Below, piece after piece: positions 8,958 to 18,382 of a stretch of DNA of 64,000 nucleotides; positions within the stretch are counted from its first letter, which is position 1; each line of letters begins with the position of its first letter. The position numbers were made by a program, and so were the translations under genes. This DNA is from Methylobacterium sp. E-005 (lineage in GTDB: Bacteria > Pseudomonadota > Alphaproteobacteria > Rhizobiales > Beijerinckiaceae): assembly GCF_022829725.1 (NCBI RefSeq), contig NZ_JAKSYG010000108.1, forward strand, positions 34,974 through 98,973, in the 5' to 3' direction. The notes below the pieces were generated by a model that saw only the letters and a list, made by a program, of their open reading frames with translations, was not told where the DNA came from and did no database searches.

Positions 8958-9125
8958 GCCGTTGGAGGATCGATCCCGGGAAACCTACAGCGTAGGTGGG
9001 CGCCGTGTTGGCCAGGTCCAGGGACGAGGCCAGGGACAGCTCCCGAGGGAGTCGATAAGGCCCCGGGGATAGTGCTCCTGACGAACTCTGCAGCCCCGCC
9101 ACTGATATGTAGCGATCCCGGCACA
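8958..9125 (-). ncRNA. ssrS: 6S RNA candidate (ssrS), immediately upstream of fau
   Basis: Read on the minus strand, the ~170 bases between the GT gene and fau show an alphaproteobacterial 6S layout. There is a long terminal stem centred on CTCCC/GGGAG with 'GGGGCCTTATCGA' on one side and 'CTGTCCCTGGCC' on the other. 'CGCCCACCTAC' then forms a small hairpin with 'GTAGGT' on the 3' side of the central bubble. GGATCG near 9115 can pair with CGATCC near 8970 as the closing stem. 6S RNA binds sigma-70 RNA polymerase holoenzyme and reshapes transcription in stationary phase. The exact ends are estimates, good to about 10-15 bases. Confidence 0.7.
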
Positions 9126-9187
9126 TTCCCGCCAGGGCCGCACGGCGGAGAAAATCGCGCCGGCTGAGATTCACGGCTGGCCGCCGC

Positions 9188-10705
9188 TCAAGCGCCGATG
9201 AGCCCTCTGTAGCGCGGGGCCCGCCCGGCCCCGTCGATGCACTCGATCCCGCCGCCCGCATTCAGGGTGTGCAGACGGTTGCCGGGCCAGGCCGGGCCGG
9301 GCTCGATCCGTCCGATCACGGTCTGCCCGAAGCCCTCCGGATCGAGGCGGTCGATCTGCGCCAGCACGAGGGCACGGCCATAGCCGGTGGCGCAATCCTG
9401 GATCGGGCGGATCAGGTGGCCGCCTCGCCACACGATCCGGCCCGCCGGGCGCGCCAGAGCGGGATCGACCAGAACGGGGTTGGCCGGATGCGGCGTGTAG
9501 GGGCCGCGGAAATCGGGCGCCGACCAGAGGTGGAGGGCGTCGTGGAAGCAGCCCGCCCCGGCCGGCGCATCGAGCCCCGCATCGCGGACGGTGGCGAAGA
9601 TCCACCAGCGGCCGGCATGCTCGATCAGGGTCGCATCGCTCGCCACCACGCCGGAGAGAAGCGTCGCCTCCTTGACCCAGCCGCCGGGGAAGCGCGTGGC
9701 GCGGTAAAGGTCGACCGTTCCGGCAGCGGAACTCTCCGGAACCATCCAGACGGATCCCTCCCGCTCGAAGACGAACGGGTAGGAGAGATGATGCGCCTCC
9801 TCCAGCACCGGCACGGGCGGCCCCTCCGGACCGTCCGGCCCGAAGCGCACCGCCGAGATGAGCGCCTTGCCGGTGGCGTGCGGAAAGTCCTCAACGAAGA
9901 GATGCGTGTGTCCCGCGACGGAGATCGGAAACGGATCGGCGTAGAAGCGCCTTCCGTCATCCGGGAGGACGATCCAGCCCGTTTCGGGATGGCGCCCGAG
10001 ATCGATGAGGTCCGGCCCGGCGAGGGGGCGCCAGCCGCAGCGCCAGTGCGGGGCCTTGTAGCAGAGGCGATACAGCCGGTGGATGAGCGCGCCCGCGAGC
10101 ATGCGCCCCGCCCGCGCGCCGAGGCGCGGCACCGTGAGGGCCGCCGGATGCTCTAGGGCACTATCGCCGCATGCCTCCGCCCCGCCCCGTCCGGCGATCC
10201 GGTCGCGCAGGGCCGCAACGATCAGCGTGATCGTCCGCGCCAGGGCGTCCTCGAAGCTCGCCAGCACGATTCCGGGCCGGTCGGCGCCGAGGCGGCCGGC
10301 GGCGCGAAGCGTCCCGTTCTCAACCAGCGTGAGACGCGGTACCGCCCCGGCGAGCAGGCTTGCCAACAACGCGTCCTCGCCGGCCCTGCCATCATAGGCG
10401 AGATGCCAAATGTTGGGTCCGGACGGGACATCGCCGCACAGGTCGAGCACGAGATCGGGGGCGCCATCCGCCTGACGCCAGCGATCGAGCTCAGCTTTGG
10501 CGATCGGCCCCGAATCGAGGCGGCTCAGGCTGTGGATCAGGGCCTCGAGCCGGAACAGCAGATCGGCCGTGTCCGGCCATTTCCCGCTTCCGGGTGCATC
10601 CGCTACGCTGACCGGGCCGATGCCGGGGATCACGCTGATCCGCTGGAGCAGCGTGCTATGCCAGCGGCGCGGCCTGGTGCCATCGAGGCGCACACGCACA
10701 TGCAT
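9188..10705 (-). CDS. Glucosamine inositolphosphorylceramide transferase-like protein
   Basis: A 505-residue protein. The N-terminal ~200 residues ('MHVRVRLDG...RRWH', then 'LVLDLCGD') look like a nucleotide- or formyl-transferase-like domain. The C-terminal ~270 residues contain repeated beta-propeller blades: 'YADPFPISVAGHTHLFVEDF', 'LSYPFVFEREGSVWMVPES', 'DATLIEHAGRWWIFAT' and 'RGGHLIRPIQDC'. This second part is the domain found in glucosamine inositolphosphorylceramide transferase 1-like proteins and in many polysaccharide loci. The ATG at 10705 is preferred; upstream frame has no similarity. A sugar-transfer role in the neighbouring polysaccharide pathway is inferred. Acceptor and donor are unknown. 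Confidence 0.6.
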   Translation of the reverse strand: MHVRVRLDGTRPRRWHSTLLQRISVIPGIGPVSVADAPGSGKWPDTADLLFRLEALIHSLSRLDSGPIAKAELDRWRQADGAPDLVLDLCGDVPSGPNIWHLAYDGRAGEDALLASLLAGAVPRLTLVENGTLRAAGRLGADRPGIVLASFEDALARTITLIVAALRDRIAGRGGAEACGDSALEHPAALTVPRLGARAGRMLAGALIHRLYRLCYKAPHWRCGWRPLAGPDLIDLGRHPETGWIVLPDDGRRFYADPFPISVAGHTHLFVEDFPHATGKALISAVRFGPDGPEGPPVPVLEEAHHLSYPFVFEREGSVWMVPESSAAGTVDLYRATRFPGGWVKEATLLSGVVASDATLIEHAGRWWIFATVRDAGLDAPAGAGCFHDALHLWSAPDFRGPYTPHPANPVLVDPALARPAGRIVWRGGHLIRPIQDCATGYGRALVLAQIDRLDPEGFGQTVIGRIEPGPAWPGNRLHTLNAGGGIECIDGAGRAPRYRGLIGA

Positions 10706-10964
10706 CGATCTGGACGCCCCTTCGCTGCCCCGTGATCCGTTGATCACCGTATCGGCCCCAGATCCAATCCCTAACCGTAAGCAGGGTGATTGCACGGTAT
10801 AACTGATCCGAAGTTGCACCGGGCGTTTACGACATGTTCAGTAATGGGTACGTCTTGCCGGGACAATCTCAGTTTCTGCAGCTTACCAGCCACATGCGCG
10901 ACTCTTGCAACTGGTCCTGTAGCCCATGCGGACCTGCCCTGGATTGAGACGACGGTGACCGATC

Positions 10965-13064
10965 GTGACACGGATCGACCCTAACCTCGCTGTCGCGACC
11001 TGGCTGGCGCCGGTGCAGCCGGCTCTGCCCGAGCGGCCCGCCCGTCCGGAGACGAGCGCCGAGGCCGGCGATCTGTGGCGCATCCTCTGGCGGCGGAAGC
11101 GGGTCGTGATCGGGACCGCGCTGCTGCTCGCCCTCCTGGCCTTGACGTATGCCCTGCTCACGCCGTCCCTGTACACGGCGACCGCCCAGATCCTGATCGA
11201 CCCCCGCGACCGTCAGGTCGTCTCCAACGACGTCAATCCCGGCACCCTCTCGCCGGATGGCGGGATCGCGCAGGTCGAGAGCCAGGTGAAGGTGATCGAG
11301 TCCGACGCGGTGCTGGGCCGGGCCGTCGCCCAGACGGGGCTCGAAACGGAGCCGGGCTTCGGCGTGCCCCGCAACGTCTGGTACGTCCGCGCCGCGGCCG
11401 CCCTGCGGGAGCTGGTGAATGGGCCGCGGCCCGAACGGAAGATCGACGCGCAGGGCCGGGCCCTCGACCAGCTCCGGCGCAAGCTCGCGGTGAAGCGCGC
11501 CGACAAGGTGTTCGTGATCGACGTGATCGTCACGACGATCGACCCCGACCTTTCGGCGCGCATCGTCAACGCCATCGCGAATGCCTACCTCGCGGATCAG
11601 ACCGCGGCACGCGCCGAGGCCGCCCGCCGCGCGGCGGGCGACCTGCGGGGCCGGCTCGACGAGCTGCGCAACGCGGTGAACACCGCCGACAAGAAGCTCG
11701 AGGACTACAAGGCCCGCAACGGTCTGATCACGGCGAGCGGCCGGCTGGTCAACGAGCAGCAGCTGACCGACCTGAACACCCGGCTGGTGGCGGCCCAGGC
11801 TCGGACCGCCGACGCGCAGGCTCGCCTGCAGGGGATCCGGGACGCCCGCGGCCGGGCGGTCGGGGCCGGCGCGATGCCGGAGGCGGTCCAGTCAACGGCC
11901 GTCGAACGCCTGCGCGGTCAGTACGCCGAACTCGCCGCCAAAGAGGCGGATCTGCGCACCAATCTCGGAGAGCGCCACCCGTTCATCGCTGCCGTGCGGA
12001 CCCAGATGCAGGATGTCCGCCGCCTGATCGATGCCGAACTCAACCGGATCGCGGGCGCCGCCGAAACAGAGTTCCACCGCGCCCAGGCCAACGAGCGGAC
12101 GCTCACCGCCGAACTGGGGCGTCTCCGGCAGCAGGCGGCGGTCAACTCCCAGTCCTCGGTGCAGCAGCGCGAGCTGGAGCGTGAGGTCGAGGCGGCGCGC
12201 TCGGTCTACAACAGCTTCCTGGTCCGCGCCCGCGAGATCAAGGAGCAGACCAGCATCGACAGCTCGAACGCGCGGATCATCACGGCGGCCCGACCGCCGG
12301 AGGATCCGAGCTGGCCGCCGCGGCTGGTCCTGGTGGCCGCAGCCCTGTTCGGCGGGCTGGGTCTCGGAGCCGGGCTCGCGCTGATGCGGGAATACTTGGC
12401 GCCCACGGTGCTGTCGCCGCGCCAGCTGGAGCGGATCTCGAATGCGCCGGTCGTGGCGGTGCTGCCGGGCCTGCGGCCGCGGGGCGCCAATGCGGCGGCC
12501 GCAAGCTTCACACTGGACCATCTCGCGGCGACCACGGGCAGCCACGGGCATTCCCTCGTGCTGATGGTGACGTCGGGTGACTCGGACGAGTTGCAGCGCC
12601 GGGCCGTGATCGGGCTGCTCGCCGCGGTGGCGGTCGGGCGCGGGGATCGGGTCCTGCTGGTGGATGCGGACCTGCGCGGCGACGGTTCAAGCGCGGGCGG
12701 CCTCCTCGACGTGCTGCGCGGCGAGCAGAGCCTCAACGCGGTGACCGAGACCGATCCGAAATCCGGCGCACGCCGGATGGGGCTTGGCGATGCGAGCAAA
12801 CCGGTCCGCGACGCCCTCACCACCGACAACATCGAGCGCTTCGTGGCCGGCGTGAAGGGCCGGTTCGATCTGGTCATCGTGGATGGCGGCGTGCTCAGCG
12901 AGAACCTGCGGCTCGGTCCCCTGGCGGCCGCGGCCGACCGGGTGCTGATGGTCGCCTGCAACGGTGCGACCCGCCAGCGCGACCTGATCGACCTCGTCGA
13001 CACCTCCGAAGCGCTGGGCCGGCCGATCTCGGGCTCGCTGCTGCTGACGCGGCGCCGGGCGTGA
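10965..13064 (+). CDS. GumC/ExoP-type polysaccharide co-polymerase with degenerate BY-kinase domain
   Basis: A 699-residue inner-membrane protein of the Wzz/GumC/ExoP class, which sets chain length in Wzy-dependent export. A first helix at ~45-63 is followed by a Wzz domain ('YTATAQILIDPRDRQVV'), long periplasmic coiled coils (~215-410), a 'PPEDPSWPPRL' segment before the second helix (~440-465), and a cytoplasmic ATPase-like domain. In that domain the Walker A' motif survives ('VLLVDADLRGD', ~562), but where Walker A should be there is 'MVTSGDSDELQRRA' with no GKS/T, and no C-terminal tyrosine cluster is seen. Kinase activity is therefore unlikely. The start is the GTG at 10965; the next gene overlaps by 4 bases. 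Confidence 0.85.
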   Translation: MTRIDPNLAVATWLAPVQPALPERPARPETSAEAGDLWRILWRRKRVVIGTALLLALLALTYALLTPSLYTATAQILIDPRDRQVVSNDVNPGTLSPDGGIAQVESQVKVIESDAVLGRAVAQTGLETEPGFGVPRNVWYVRAAAALRELVNGPRPERKIDAQGRALDQLRRKLAVKRADKVFVIDVIVTTIDPDLSARIVNAIANAYLADQTAARAEAARRAAGDLRGRLDELRNAVNTADKKLEDYKARNGLITASGRLVNEQQLTDLNTRLVAAQARTADAQARLQGIRDARGRAVGAGAMPEAVQSTAVERLRGQYAELAAKEADLRTNLGERHPFIAAVRTQMQDVRRLIDAELNRIAGAAETEFHRAQANERTLTAELGRLRQQAAVNSQSSVQQRELEREVEAARSVYNSFLVRAREIKEQTSIDSSNARIITAARPPEDPSWPPRLVLVAAALFGGLGLGAGLALMREYLAPTVLSPRQLERISNAPVVAVLPGLRPRGANAAAASFTLDHLAATTGSHGHSLVLMVTSGDSDELQRRAVIGLLAAVAVGRGDRVLLVDADLRGDGSSAGGLLDVLRGEQSLNAVTETDPKSGARRMGLGDASKPVRDALTTDNIERFVAGVKGRFDLVIVDGGVLSENLRLGPLAAAADRVLMVACNGATRQRDLIDLVDTSEALGRPISGSLLLTRRRA

Positions 13065-14368
13065 GGATCGCGCGGGCCGAGCCCATTCCGCGCCGCGCCG
13101 CGCCCGCGCAATCGCGCGCGACCCAGCGAAGCGTGCCTGCCCGCCTCGAATCCCACCTCCTCGTCCTCTGGGCCGCGGTCCTCGTTGGGGTCTCCGGGGG
13201 CGTGCTGTGGGTCGTCGGGCTCAACTATGACGGATTGACCGGCTCGGCCGCGTCCAAGATCCATCCGGCGACCTATCTCGCGGTGGTCCTCGCCGGATGG
13301 ATGCTGCTGCGCGCCGGCAACCCGGTCAGACCGGTGGCGCAGGCCCTAATCCATCGCCCCGCCAGCGTGCTGGTGACGATCTCGGGCGTGCTGCTCCTCG
13401 CCCTGATCGCGATCCGCGGCGGGAACGGCCTCGCCGGCTCGATCGATACCTTCGTGCTGGCCGGCCTCCTGCCGATCCTGCTCATGGACCGCGACGCCGC
13501 GACGCTGGCGCGGATCGAGACCGTGTTCCACGTCGTGATGCTCGCCAATGCGCTGCTCGGCCTGTACGAACTCGCCAGTGGCCAGCGCTTCTTCCCGTTC
13601 CGCCTCGACGGTGCGGACTTCGCGTGGGACACGCGCTCGGCGGCCCTACAGGGCCATCCGCTCAGCAACGCGACCGTCACCGCCTGCTACATCCTGGCGC
13701 TCGCTGCTGGCGGCGGACGATTCGGCCCGGCTCAGCGCGCCGCGATGATCGCCCTGCAACTCGTGGCACTGGTGACGTTCGGCGGCCGGTCCGCCACCAT
13801 CATCACCCTCGTCCTCGGCGGTGTTGTCGGCCTCGTCGCCCTCGGCCGCGTCCTGCGGGGCGGGCGGATCCCGCTGATCGGCGCGGCCTGCGCCTGCTTC
13901 GCACTGACGCTGGTGCCGGTCGCCGTGGCTCTTCTGGCCGCCCTGGGCTTCTTCGATACCCTGCTGGAACGGTTCTCCTCCGATGGTGGCAGCGCGCAGG
14001 CCCGAGTCGACATGCTGGCAGTCTTTGATGCGATCCCGTTCCGGGAGTTGCTGCTGGGCCCGGATCTGGTTCAGGTCACCACCCTGCGGCGAATCTGGGG
14101 TCTGGAATGGGGCATCGAGAACTCGATCCTCTCGACCCTGCTCTACAACGGCATCCTGGTGACCACGCTCCTCGTCGTGGCGGTCGCCCTCTACCTCGCG
14201 GAGATCGCGCGCTCCTGCCGGCACGGCGTGTGGCTGCCGATCCTGGCCTTCGTGATCCTGGTCAACACCTTCGAGGGGCTGGCGGGCAAGTCCACGCTGC
14301 TGGCCAAGTTCGCCCTGATGCTCATCGTCCTGTTCCCCCGGGGACCGCTGCGGGGACGTGCCGGCTAA
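13061..14368 (+). CDS. O-antigen polymerase-like membrane protein (VpsF type)
   Basis: A 435-residue polytopic protein with about ten to twelve hydrophobic helices and one large periplasmic-type loop containing 'GQRFFPFRLDGADFAWDTRSAALQGHPL'-region residues (~170-205) and 'LGPDLVQVTTLRR' (~330). This organisation and the loop position match Wzy/VpsF-family polymerases that join exopolysaccharide repeat units. The GTG start overlaps the end of the co-polymerase gene by 4 bases, so translation is coupled, and the two probably work together at the inner membrane. The repeat unit cannot be predicted. Confidence 0.75.
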   Translation: MRIARAEPIPRRAAPAQSRATQRSVPARLESHLLVLWAAVLVGVSGGVLWVVGLNYDGLTGSAASKIHPATYLAVVLAGWMLLRAGNPVRPVAQALIHRPASVLVTISGVLLLALIAIRGGNGLAGSIDTFVLAGLLPILLMDRDAATLARIETVFHVVMLANALLGLYELASGQRFFPFRLDGADFAWDTRSAALQGHPLSNATVTACYILALAAGGGRFGPAQRAAMIALQLVALVTFGGRSATIITLVLGGVVGLVALGRVLRGGRIPLIGAACACFALTLVPVAVALLAALGFFDTLLERFSSDGGSAQARVDMLAVFDAIPFRELLLGPDLVQVTTLRRIWGLEWGIENSILSTLLYNGILVTTLLVVAVALYLAEIARSCRHGVWLPILAFVILVNTFEGLAGKSTLLAKFALMLIVLFPRGPLRGRAG

Positions 14369-14374
14369 ACGGCT

Positions 14375-15622
14375 CTACGGCGCGGCCTTCAGGCCCAGCG
14401 CTGCGACCAGGGCGGGATCGACCGCATGCGCCTCGTCCATCAGGCCGAGCCCGTCGAACAGGTTCCAGAACGACCAGCCGAACCCTGACCGCTCCGCCGC
14501 CAGCCGCACGTCGCGGAGATAGGCGGCCCGGTCGGGGGCCCGCGCGGCCGTGTAGCGGACGTCGGTGCGCAGGGCCCCGAACTCGCCCATCAGCACGGTC
14601 CGGCGCGGGATCTCGTAGAGGTCGGCCCAGGTCGAAACCGGATCCATGGCGGCGGCGAGGTAGGCGGGTCCGGGCTCGGCCGCGCCGTACTCGCGCAACT
14701 TGGCCTCGATCACCGCCAGATCGCGGGCCTTCTCGGCCGGCGGGACCGACCGGTCGGCCTGCATACGAGCCCGGACGGCACTCAACGTCTCCGGCATCCG
14801 ACCGCGCGTCCCCGGCCAGGGCACGGCGTTGAGCCAGCGATAGAACGGCTCATCGGTGAGCCAGGTCGCACCCTGGTGGGAGAACAGGTACGGCTCATAG
14901 AAGTGGAAGGTGTAGAGCAGCGGCGCAAACCGCGCGAGCGGCGCCGGATCGAGCGCTGTCAGGCCGGCGATCAGGCTGCCGCATGAGCCCGTCGCCACCA
15001 GGGTCAGCCCGGGCGCCGCCATCCGGGCGGCGGTGAGGAGCGCGTGCTGAACCCGGTTCCACACGAGGGCACCGCAGGCCTGCGGCGGCTCGTTGATCGG
15101 CTCCAACGCCACCCGGTCCGCCCCCTTCCGGGCGCATAGGCGGGCGAGTTCGCCGATGAGATCCCGGTAGGCCGGAAAGAGCGGCGCACGGTCGGTGCCG
15201 TAGAAAGCCTCCGGCGTGTAATGGTGGGTCGCGGCATTGGCCTGAACGTTGAGCAGAACCCGCAGCCCGGTCGCCAGCACCGCGTCGATCGCGGTCGAGA
15301 GGCTTCCGAGGAGTTCTCCCCGGCGGGCGCCCGTAAAGGCCACGAACGGGCCGGGATCGAGGGGCAGGCGCACGAAATCGAAGCCGAGGGCGGCGAGCCG
15401 CCTTAGATCGGCGTGGCTGGGTACGGGTCGGTCCGCCTGGAATGGCGGCCAGGCGTAATCGATGCGCGGCGCCGGATACTCGGTGGTGAGCGAGAACCAG
15501 GGCCAGAGCGCGATGCCCCGGCGGAGCCTGAGCGGCTCCGGGGCACCCAGGGCCGGGTAAGCCGCCATCCCGGCTGCCGCCAGTGCGCCCGTGAGCAGCG
15601 TCCGGCGGCTGGCATTCACCAA
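14375..15622 (-). CDS. Secreted glycoside hydrolase family 5 (cellulase-like)
   Basis: A 415-residue protein with a Tat-like signal (SRRTLLTGALAAAG, cleavage near residue 27). The TIM-barrel hydrolase has the GH5 acid/base glutamate in 'LEPINEPP' (~E172) and the nucleophile in 'VLMGEFGAL' (~E348). Retaining endo-glycanases of this family cut beta-linked glucans or related polymers. Placed inside a polysaccharide locus, it likely trims or releases the locus's own product, as cellulase BcsZ does (inference). The GTG start overlaps the end of the upstream glycosyltransferase gene by 7 bases. It converges with the polymerase gene, only 6 bases apart. Confidence 0.8.
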   Translation of the reverse strand: MVNASRRTLLTGALAAAGMAAYPALGAPEPLRLRRGIALWPWFSLTTEYPAPRIDYAWPPFQADRPVPSHADLRRLAALGFDFVRLPLDPGPFVAFTGARRGELLGSLSTAIDAVLATGLRVLLNVQANAATHHYTPEAFYGTDRAPLFPAYRDLIGELARLCARKGADRVALEPINEPPQACGALVWNRVQHALLTAARMAAPGLTLVATGSCGSLIAGLTALDPAPLARFAPLLYTFHFYEPYLFSHQGATWLTDEPFYRWLNAVPWPGTRGRMPETLSAVRARMQADRSVPPAEKARDLAVIEAKLREYGAAEPGPAYLAAAMDPVSTWADLYEIPRRTVLMGEFGALRTDVRYTAARAPDRAAYLRDVRLAAERSGFGWSFWNLFDGLGLMDEAHAVDPALVAALGLKAAP

Positions 15623-16794
15623 TCAGCCCCGGCCGTGGCACCGATCGGCCCGGGCGTCACCGGCCGGATCCGTTCCGCGGGCGGATAATCCCCAACCTGC
15701 AGCACCTCGTCCTCGTAGGCCGCCAGGACATCGCCCCATTGGAAATGCTCGGCCCGCCGCCGGGCGGCCGCGCGGGCGCCGTCGACCGCCCACGCATCGG
15801 ACAGGACGCGCTCGATCGCGGCTGCACAGGCCTCGACGTCCGTGAAATAGAACTGCCCCTCGCCGGCGGTCCCCCGGTTGAAGGCATTGTCGTGCGCGAT
15901 CACCGCGTTGCCCGCCCACAGGGCTTCCACCAGCGACGGATTTGTGCCGCCGACCGTGTGGCCGTGGAGGTAGGCCAGCGCATGGGCCCGCAGGGCCCGG
16001 ACCTGATCGGGCTCGTAGATGGCGCCCGGGAACAGCACCTCGGGCGAGGCGGCCGCCTCGACGGCCCGATGGTAGGCGTTGCGCACGCTCATGGTGCCCA
16101 GCACCACGAGTCGGACGCCCCGGGGCCGACGCGAGAACGCTTCCACGATCGTCAAAATGTTGTTGTCGGGCTCGATCCGGGCGATCGAGATGAGGTAGCG
16201 GCCGGCTTCCAGCCCCAGCGGCGGGGGCCCGATTTCCGTAGGCAGCGGGTCGCCGCCATAGGGGATCGTCGCGATGGCCCGGTGGGGTCGCCGCGTGGCG
16301 AGATGGTCGGCAATGGCCGGGTGGTCGGCGACGAGCCGGTGCGAGGCCCAAGCGGCGATCCACTCGCTGATGTAGAAGTATGCACGGATGGGCAGGGACC
16401 ATTTCGGGCGCCGCCACTCGATCCCGTCCATGTTGGTCAGGATCCGGCCGCCACGGGCGCGCAGGTAGGGCAGGAACGCCGCGCCGTTGTAGCCGAGCAC
16501 AAGGCAGACGCCGCCGCGCCGGGCAGCATCGTGGGCGCAGAGGGCGTCGAACGCCAGGGTGGCGGCCGGACCTGTCAGGCCCACCTCCACGGTGATCCGC
16601 TCGATGCCGTTCCAGACATCCGACGAAACCCGCGTGCCGACCCGCTCGACCTCCCGCTGACAGTACACGCCGACGCGCCAGCCTCGGTCGACTAAGTAGC
16701 GGGCGAACCGTTCCGCAAAAGTCTCAAACCCGCCGTGAGCGGCCGGGATACCGCGCGTTCCCAGAATAAGCACCATGGGTACCCGGTCCGGCAT
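15616..16794 (-). CDS. Glycosyltransferase with DUF1972 (WchF/rhamnosyltransferase type)
   Basis: A 392-residue GT-B enzyme. The N-terminal 'ILGTRGIPAAHGGFETFAER' is the defining motif of the DUF1972/WchF group, which includes beta-1,4-rhamnosyltransferases of capsule and exopolysaccharide pathways. 'GRYLISIARIEPDNN' (~200) and 'HGHTVGGTNPSLVEALWAGN' (~285) are the donor-binding side, with the E of 'LVEAL' at the usual GT4 position. It acts in the cytoplasm on a lipid-linked intermediate. It is transcribed with the GH5 gene, and only 41 bases separate its start from the divergent glycosyltransferase. Rhamnose as donor is inference. Confidence 0.8.
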   Translation of the reverse strand: MPDRVPMVLILGTRGIPAAHGGFETFAERFARYLVDRGWRVGVYCQREVERVGTRVSSDVWNGIERITVEVGLTGPAATLAFDALCAHDAARRGGVCLVLGYNGAAFLPYLRARGGRILTNMDGIEWRRPKWSLPIRAYFYISEWIAAWASHRLVADHPAIADHLATRRPHRAIATIPYGGDPLPTEIGPPPLGLEAGRYLISIARIEPDNNILTIVEAFSRRPRGVRLVVLGTMSVRNAYHRAVEAAASPEVLFPGAIYEPDQVRALRAHALAYLHGHTVGGTNPSLVEALWAGNAVIAHDNAFNRGTAGEGQFYFTDVEACAAAIERVLSDAWAVDGARAAARRRAEHFQWGDVLAAYEDEVLQVGDYPPAERIRPVTPGPIGATAGADW

Positions 16795-16835
16795 TGTCCT
16801 TCCTTCCCAATCCAGCGCTTATATTGTAACAGGAC

Positions 16836-18149
16836 ATGTCAGCCAAGCGGTGTCGCGGGGCTCTCAACCTTCGGTTTGCCAATTCTCGAAAATATAGTCC
16901 TGCGGTAGAGGTTTCGATATTGCAGTCCGTTGATGCCACCGCGACCGACGACCGGATTGTTCCGGCGTCCGCCAGACCGGAGGACGCCGCACGGGCCTGC
17001 ATCATCACCTGCGTGCATCAGGGCTTCGAACTCTATGGGTCCGACCGCTGCTTCATCGAATCGGTCCGCACCCTCCGCGCCGCCCATCCGACCGCGCGGA
17101 TCGACGTGATTCTGCCGCGACAGGGGCCGATCGTAGCGGCCCTGGAACCCTTCGCCAGCCGCGTTCTGATCGAGCCGCTGTGGATCCTCCGGCGCAAGGG
17201 TCTCGCGCGGCGTCTCACCGTCGAACTGATGGCTCTTCCGATCGCGATCCTGCGGGCGCTCCGGCGGATCCGCGCCAGCGATCTCGTCTACATCAACACC
17301 ACCGTGGTGGCCGACTACCTGCTCGCCGCGCGCCTGATTGCGGGACGCAGCATCGTCCACGTTCACGAGATCCCGGAGGGGGCCGTGCTGACGGTCCTGC
17401 GGGGGCTGATCCGCTGGAGCGGCGCCGACGTGGTGTTCAACTCGCACGCCACCGCCCGGACCTACGCGTTGCCCCCACAAGCTACCGCCCGGGTGGTCTA
17501 TAATGGCGTGGCCGGACCCGCGGAGGCGAACCGGACCACCTATGACGGCAGCCGCCCGCTGCGGGTGCTGATGCTCGGGCGCATCAGCCGGATCAAGGGA
17601 CAGGACGTGCTGGTCGATGCGGTCGCCGCGTTGCCGGAGACGCTGCGGCGGCAGGTCAAGCTGCGCATCGTCGGCAGCGCCTTCGAGGACGAGGCCCGTG
17701 AGCGCGCCCTGGCGACACGGATCGTTGCGGCCGGCCTGTCGGAACAGGTGAGCCTCGAGCCCTTCGTGGCCGATCCGGCCGGACTCTATCGCTGGGCCGA
17801 TGTCGTGACCATGCCCTCGCAGCGCCCGGAATCCCTCGGCCGGGTCGCGATCGAAGCCATGGCGTACGGCGTGCCGCCGCTGGTGACGGCGATTGGCGGT
17901 CTCCCGGAGGTCGTGGACCATGGGCGGACGGGATGGGTCGTCCCGCACGGCAGCCCTGAACCGATCACGCAGGCCTTGGCCAGTATGATCGCCGATCCGG
18001 CCGGCTGGCACGCCTTCGGGCCGGCGGCCCGTGCGCGCTACGAGACCTTGTTCGCCGAGGCCTCCGCGGCCGCGGGCATCACGGCCGCGGTGCGCGACAC
18101 CCTGCGGCGCGCGAAAGCCGGGATCCGCCCAACATTGCCGGTCGGATGA
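16836..18149 (+). CDS. Glycosyltransferase family 4
   Basis: A 437-residue GT-B protein. 'LMLGRISRIKGQDVLVDAV' (~245) and 'MPSQRPESLGRVAIEAMAYGVPPL' (~325) are the GT4 donor-site motifs, followed by 'GGLPEVVDHGRTGWVVP'. The first ~40 residues are not family-like, so the true start may lie downstream of 16836; similarity begins near 'CIITCVHQGFELYGSDRC'. A -10-like TATATTGT lies at 16821, inside the 41-base divergent gap. It probably adds one sugar of the exopolysaccharide repeat unit. The sugar is unknown. Confidence 0.8.
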   Translation: MSAKRCRGALNLRFANSRKYSPAVEVSILQSVDATATDDRIVPASARPEDAARACIITCVHQGFELYGSDRCFIESVRTLRAAHPTARIDVILPRQGPIVAALEPFASRVLIEPLWILRRKGLARRLTVELMALPIAILRALRRIRASDLVYINTTVVADYLLAARLIAGRSIVHVHEIPEGAVLTVLRGLIRWSGADVVFNSHATARTYALPPQATARVVYNGVAGPAEANRTTYDGSRPLRVLMLGRISRIKGQDVLVDAVAALPETLRRQVKLRIVGSAFEDEARERALATRIVAAGLSEQVSLEPFVADPAGLYRWADVVTMPSQRPESLGRVAIEAMAYGVPPLVTAIGGLPEVVDHGRTGWVVPHGSPEPITQALASMIADPAGWHAFGPAARARYETLFAEASAAAGITAAVRDTLRRAKAGIRPTLPVG

Positions 18150-18382
18150 ACCGCAATGCGCGAAGAAATCGCCCGCGCAATCGGATTGTGCCTTGCGCTG
18201 CATGACGTCCGATGCACGAGTCCGCAATTGAAACCAATGTTCGGCAGACGTTCATCGGAGCAAGATAGTCCACCCGCCAGGGCCTGCGGGCGGAGCAGAC
18301 TACCGAAACGGATATCCGGCCAGCGGCATCGGGGCGGCGCACGTCCGGCTCCAACCCTCCTGGATGAAGGGAACGCGTAGAC

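Noticed and set aside
7433..8995. Long plus-strand open frame opposite ymdB and fau
   Set aside because: No recognisable protein; both minus-strand genes carry intact catalytic motifs.
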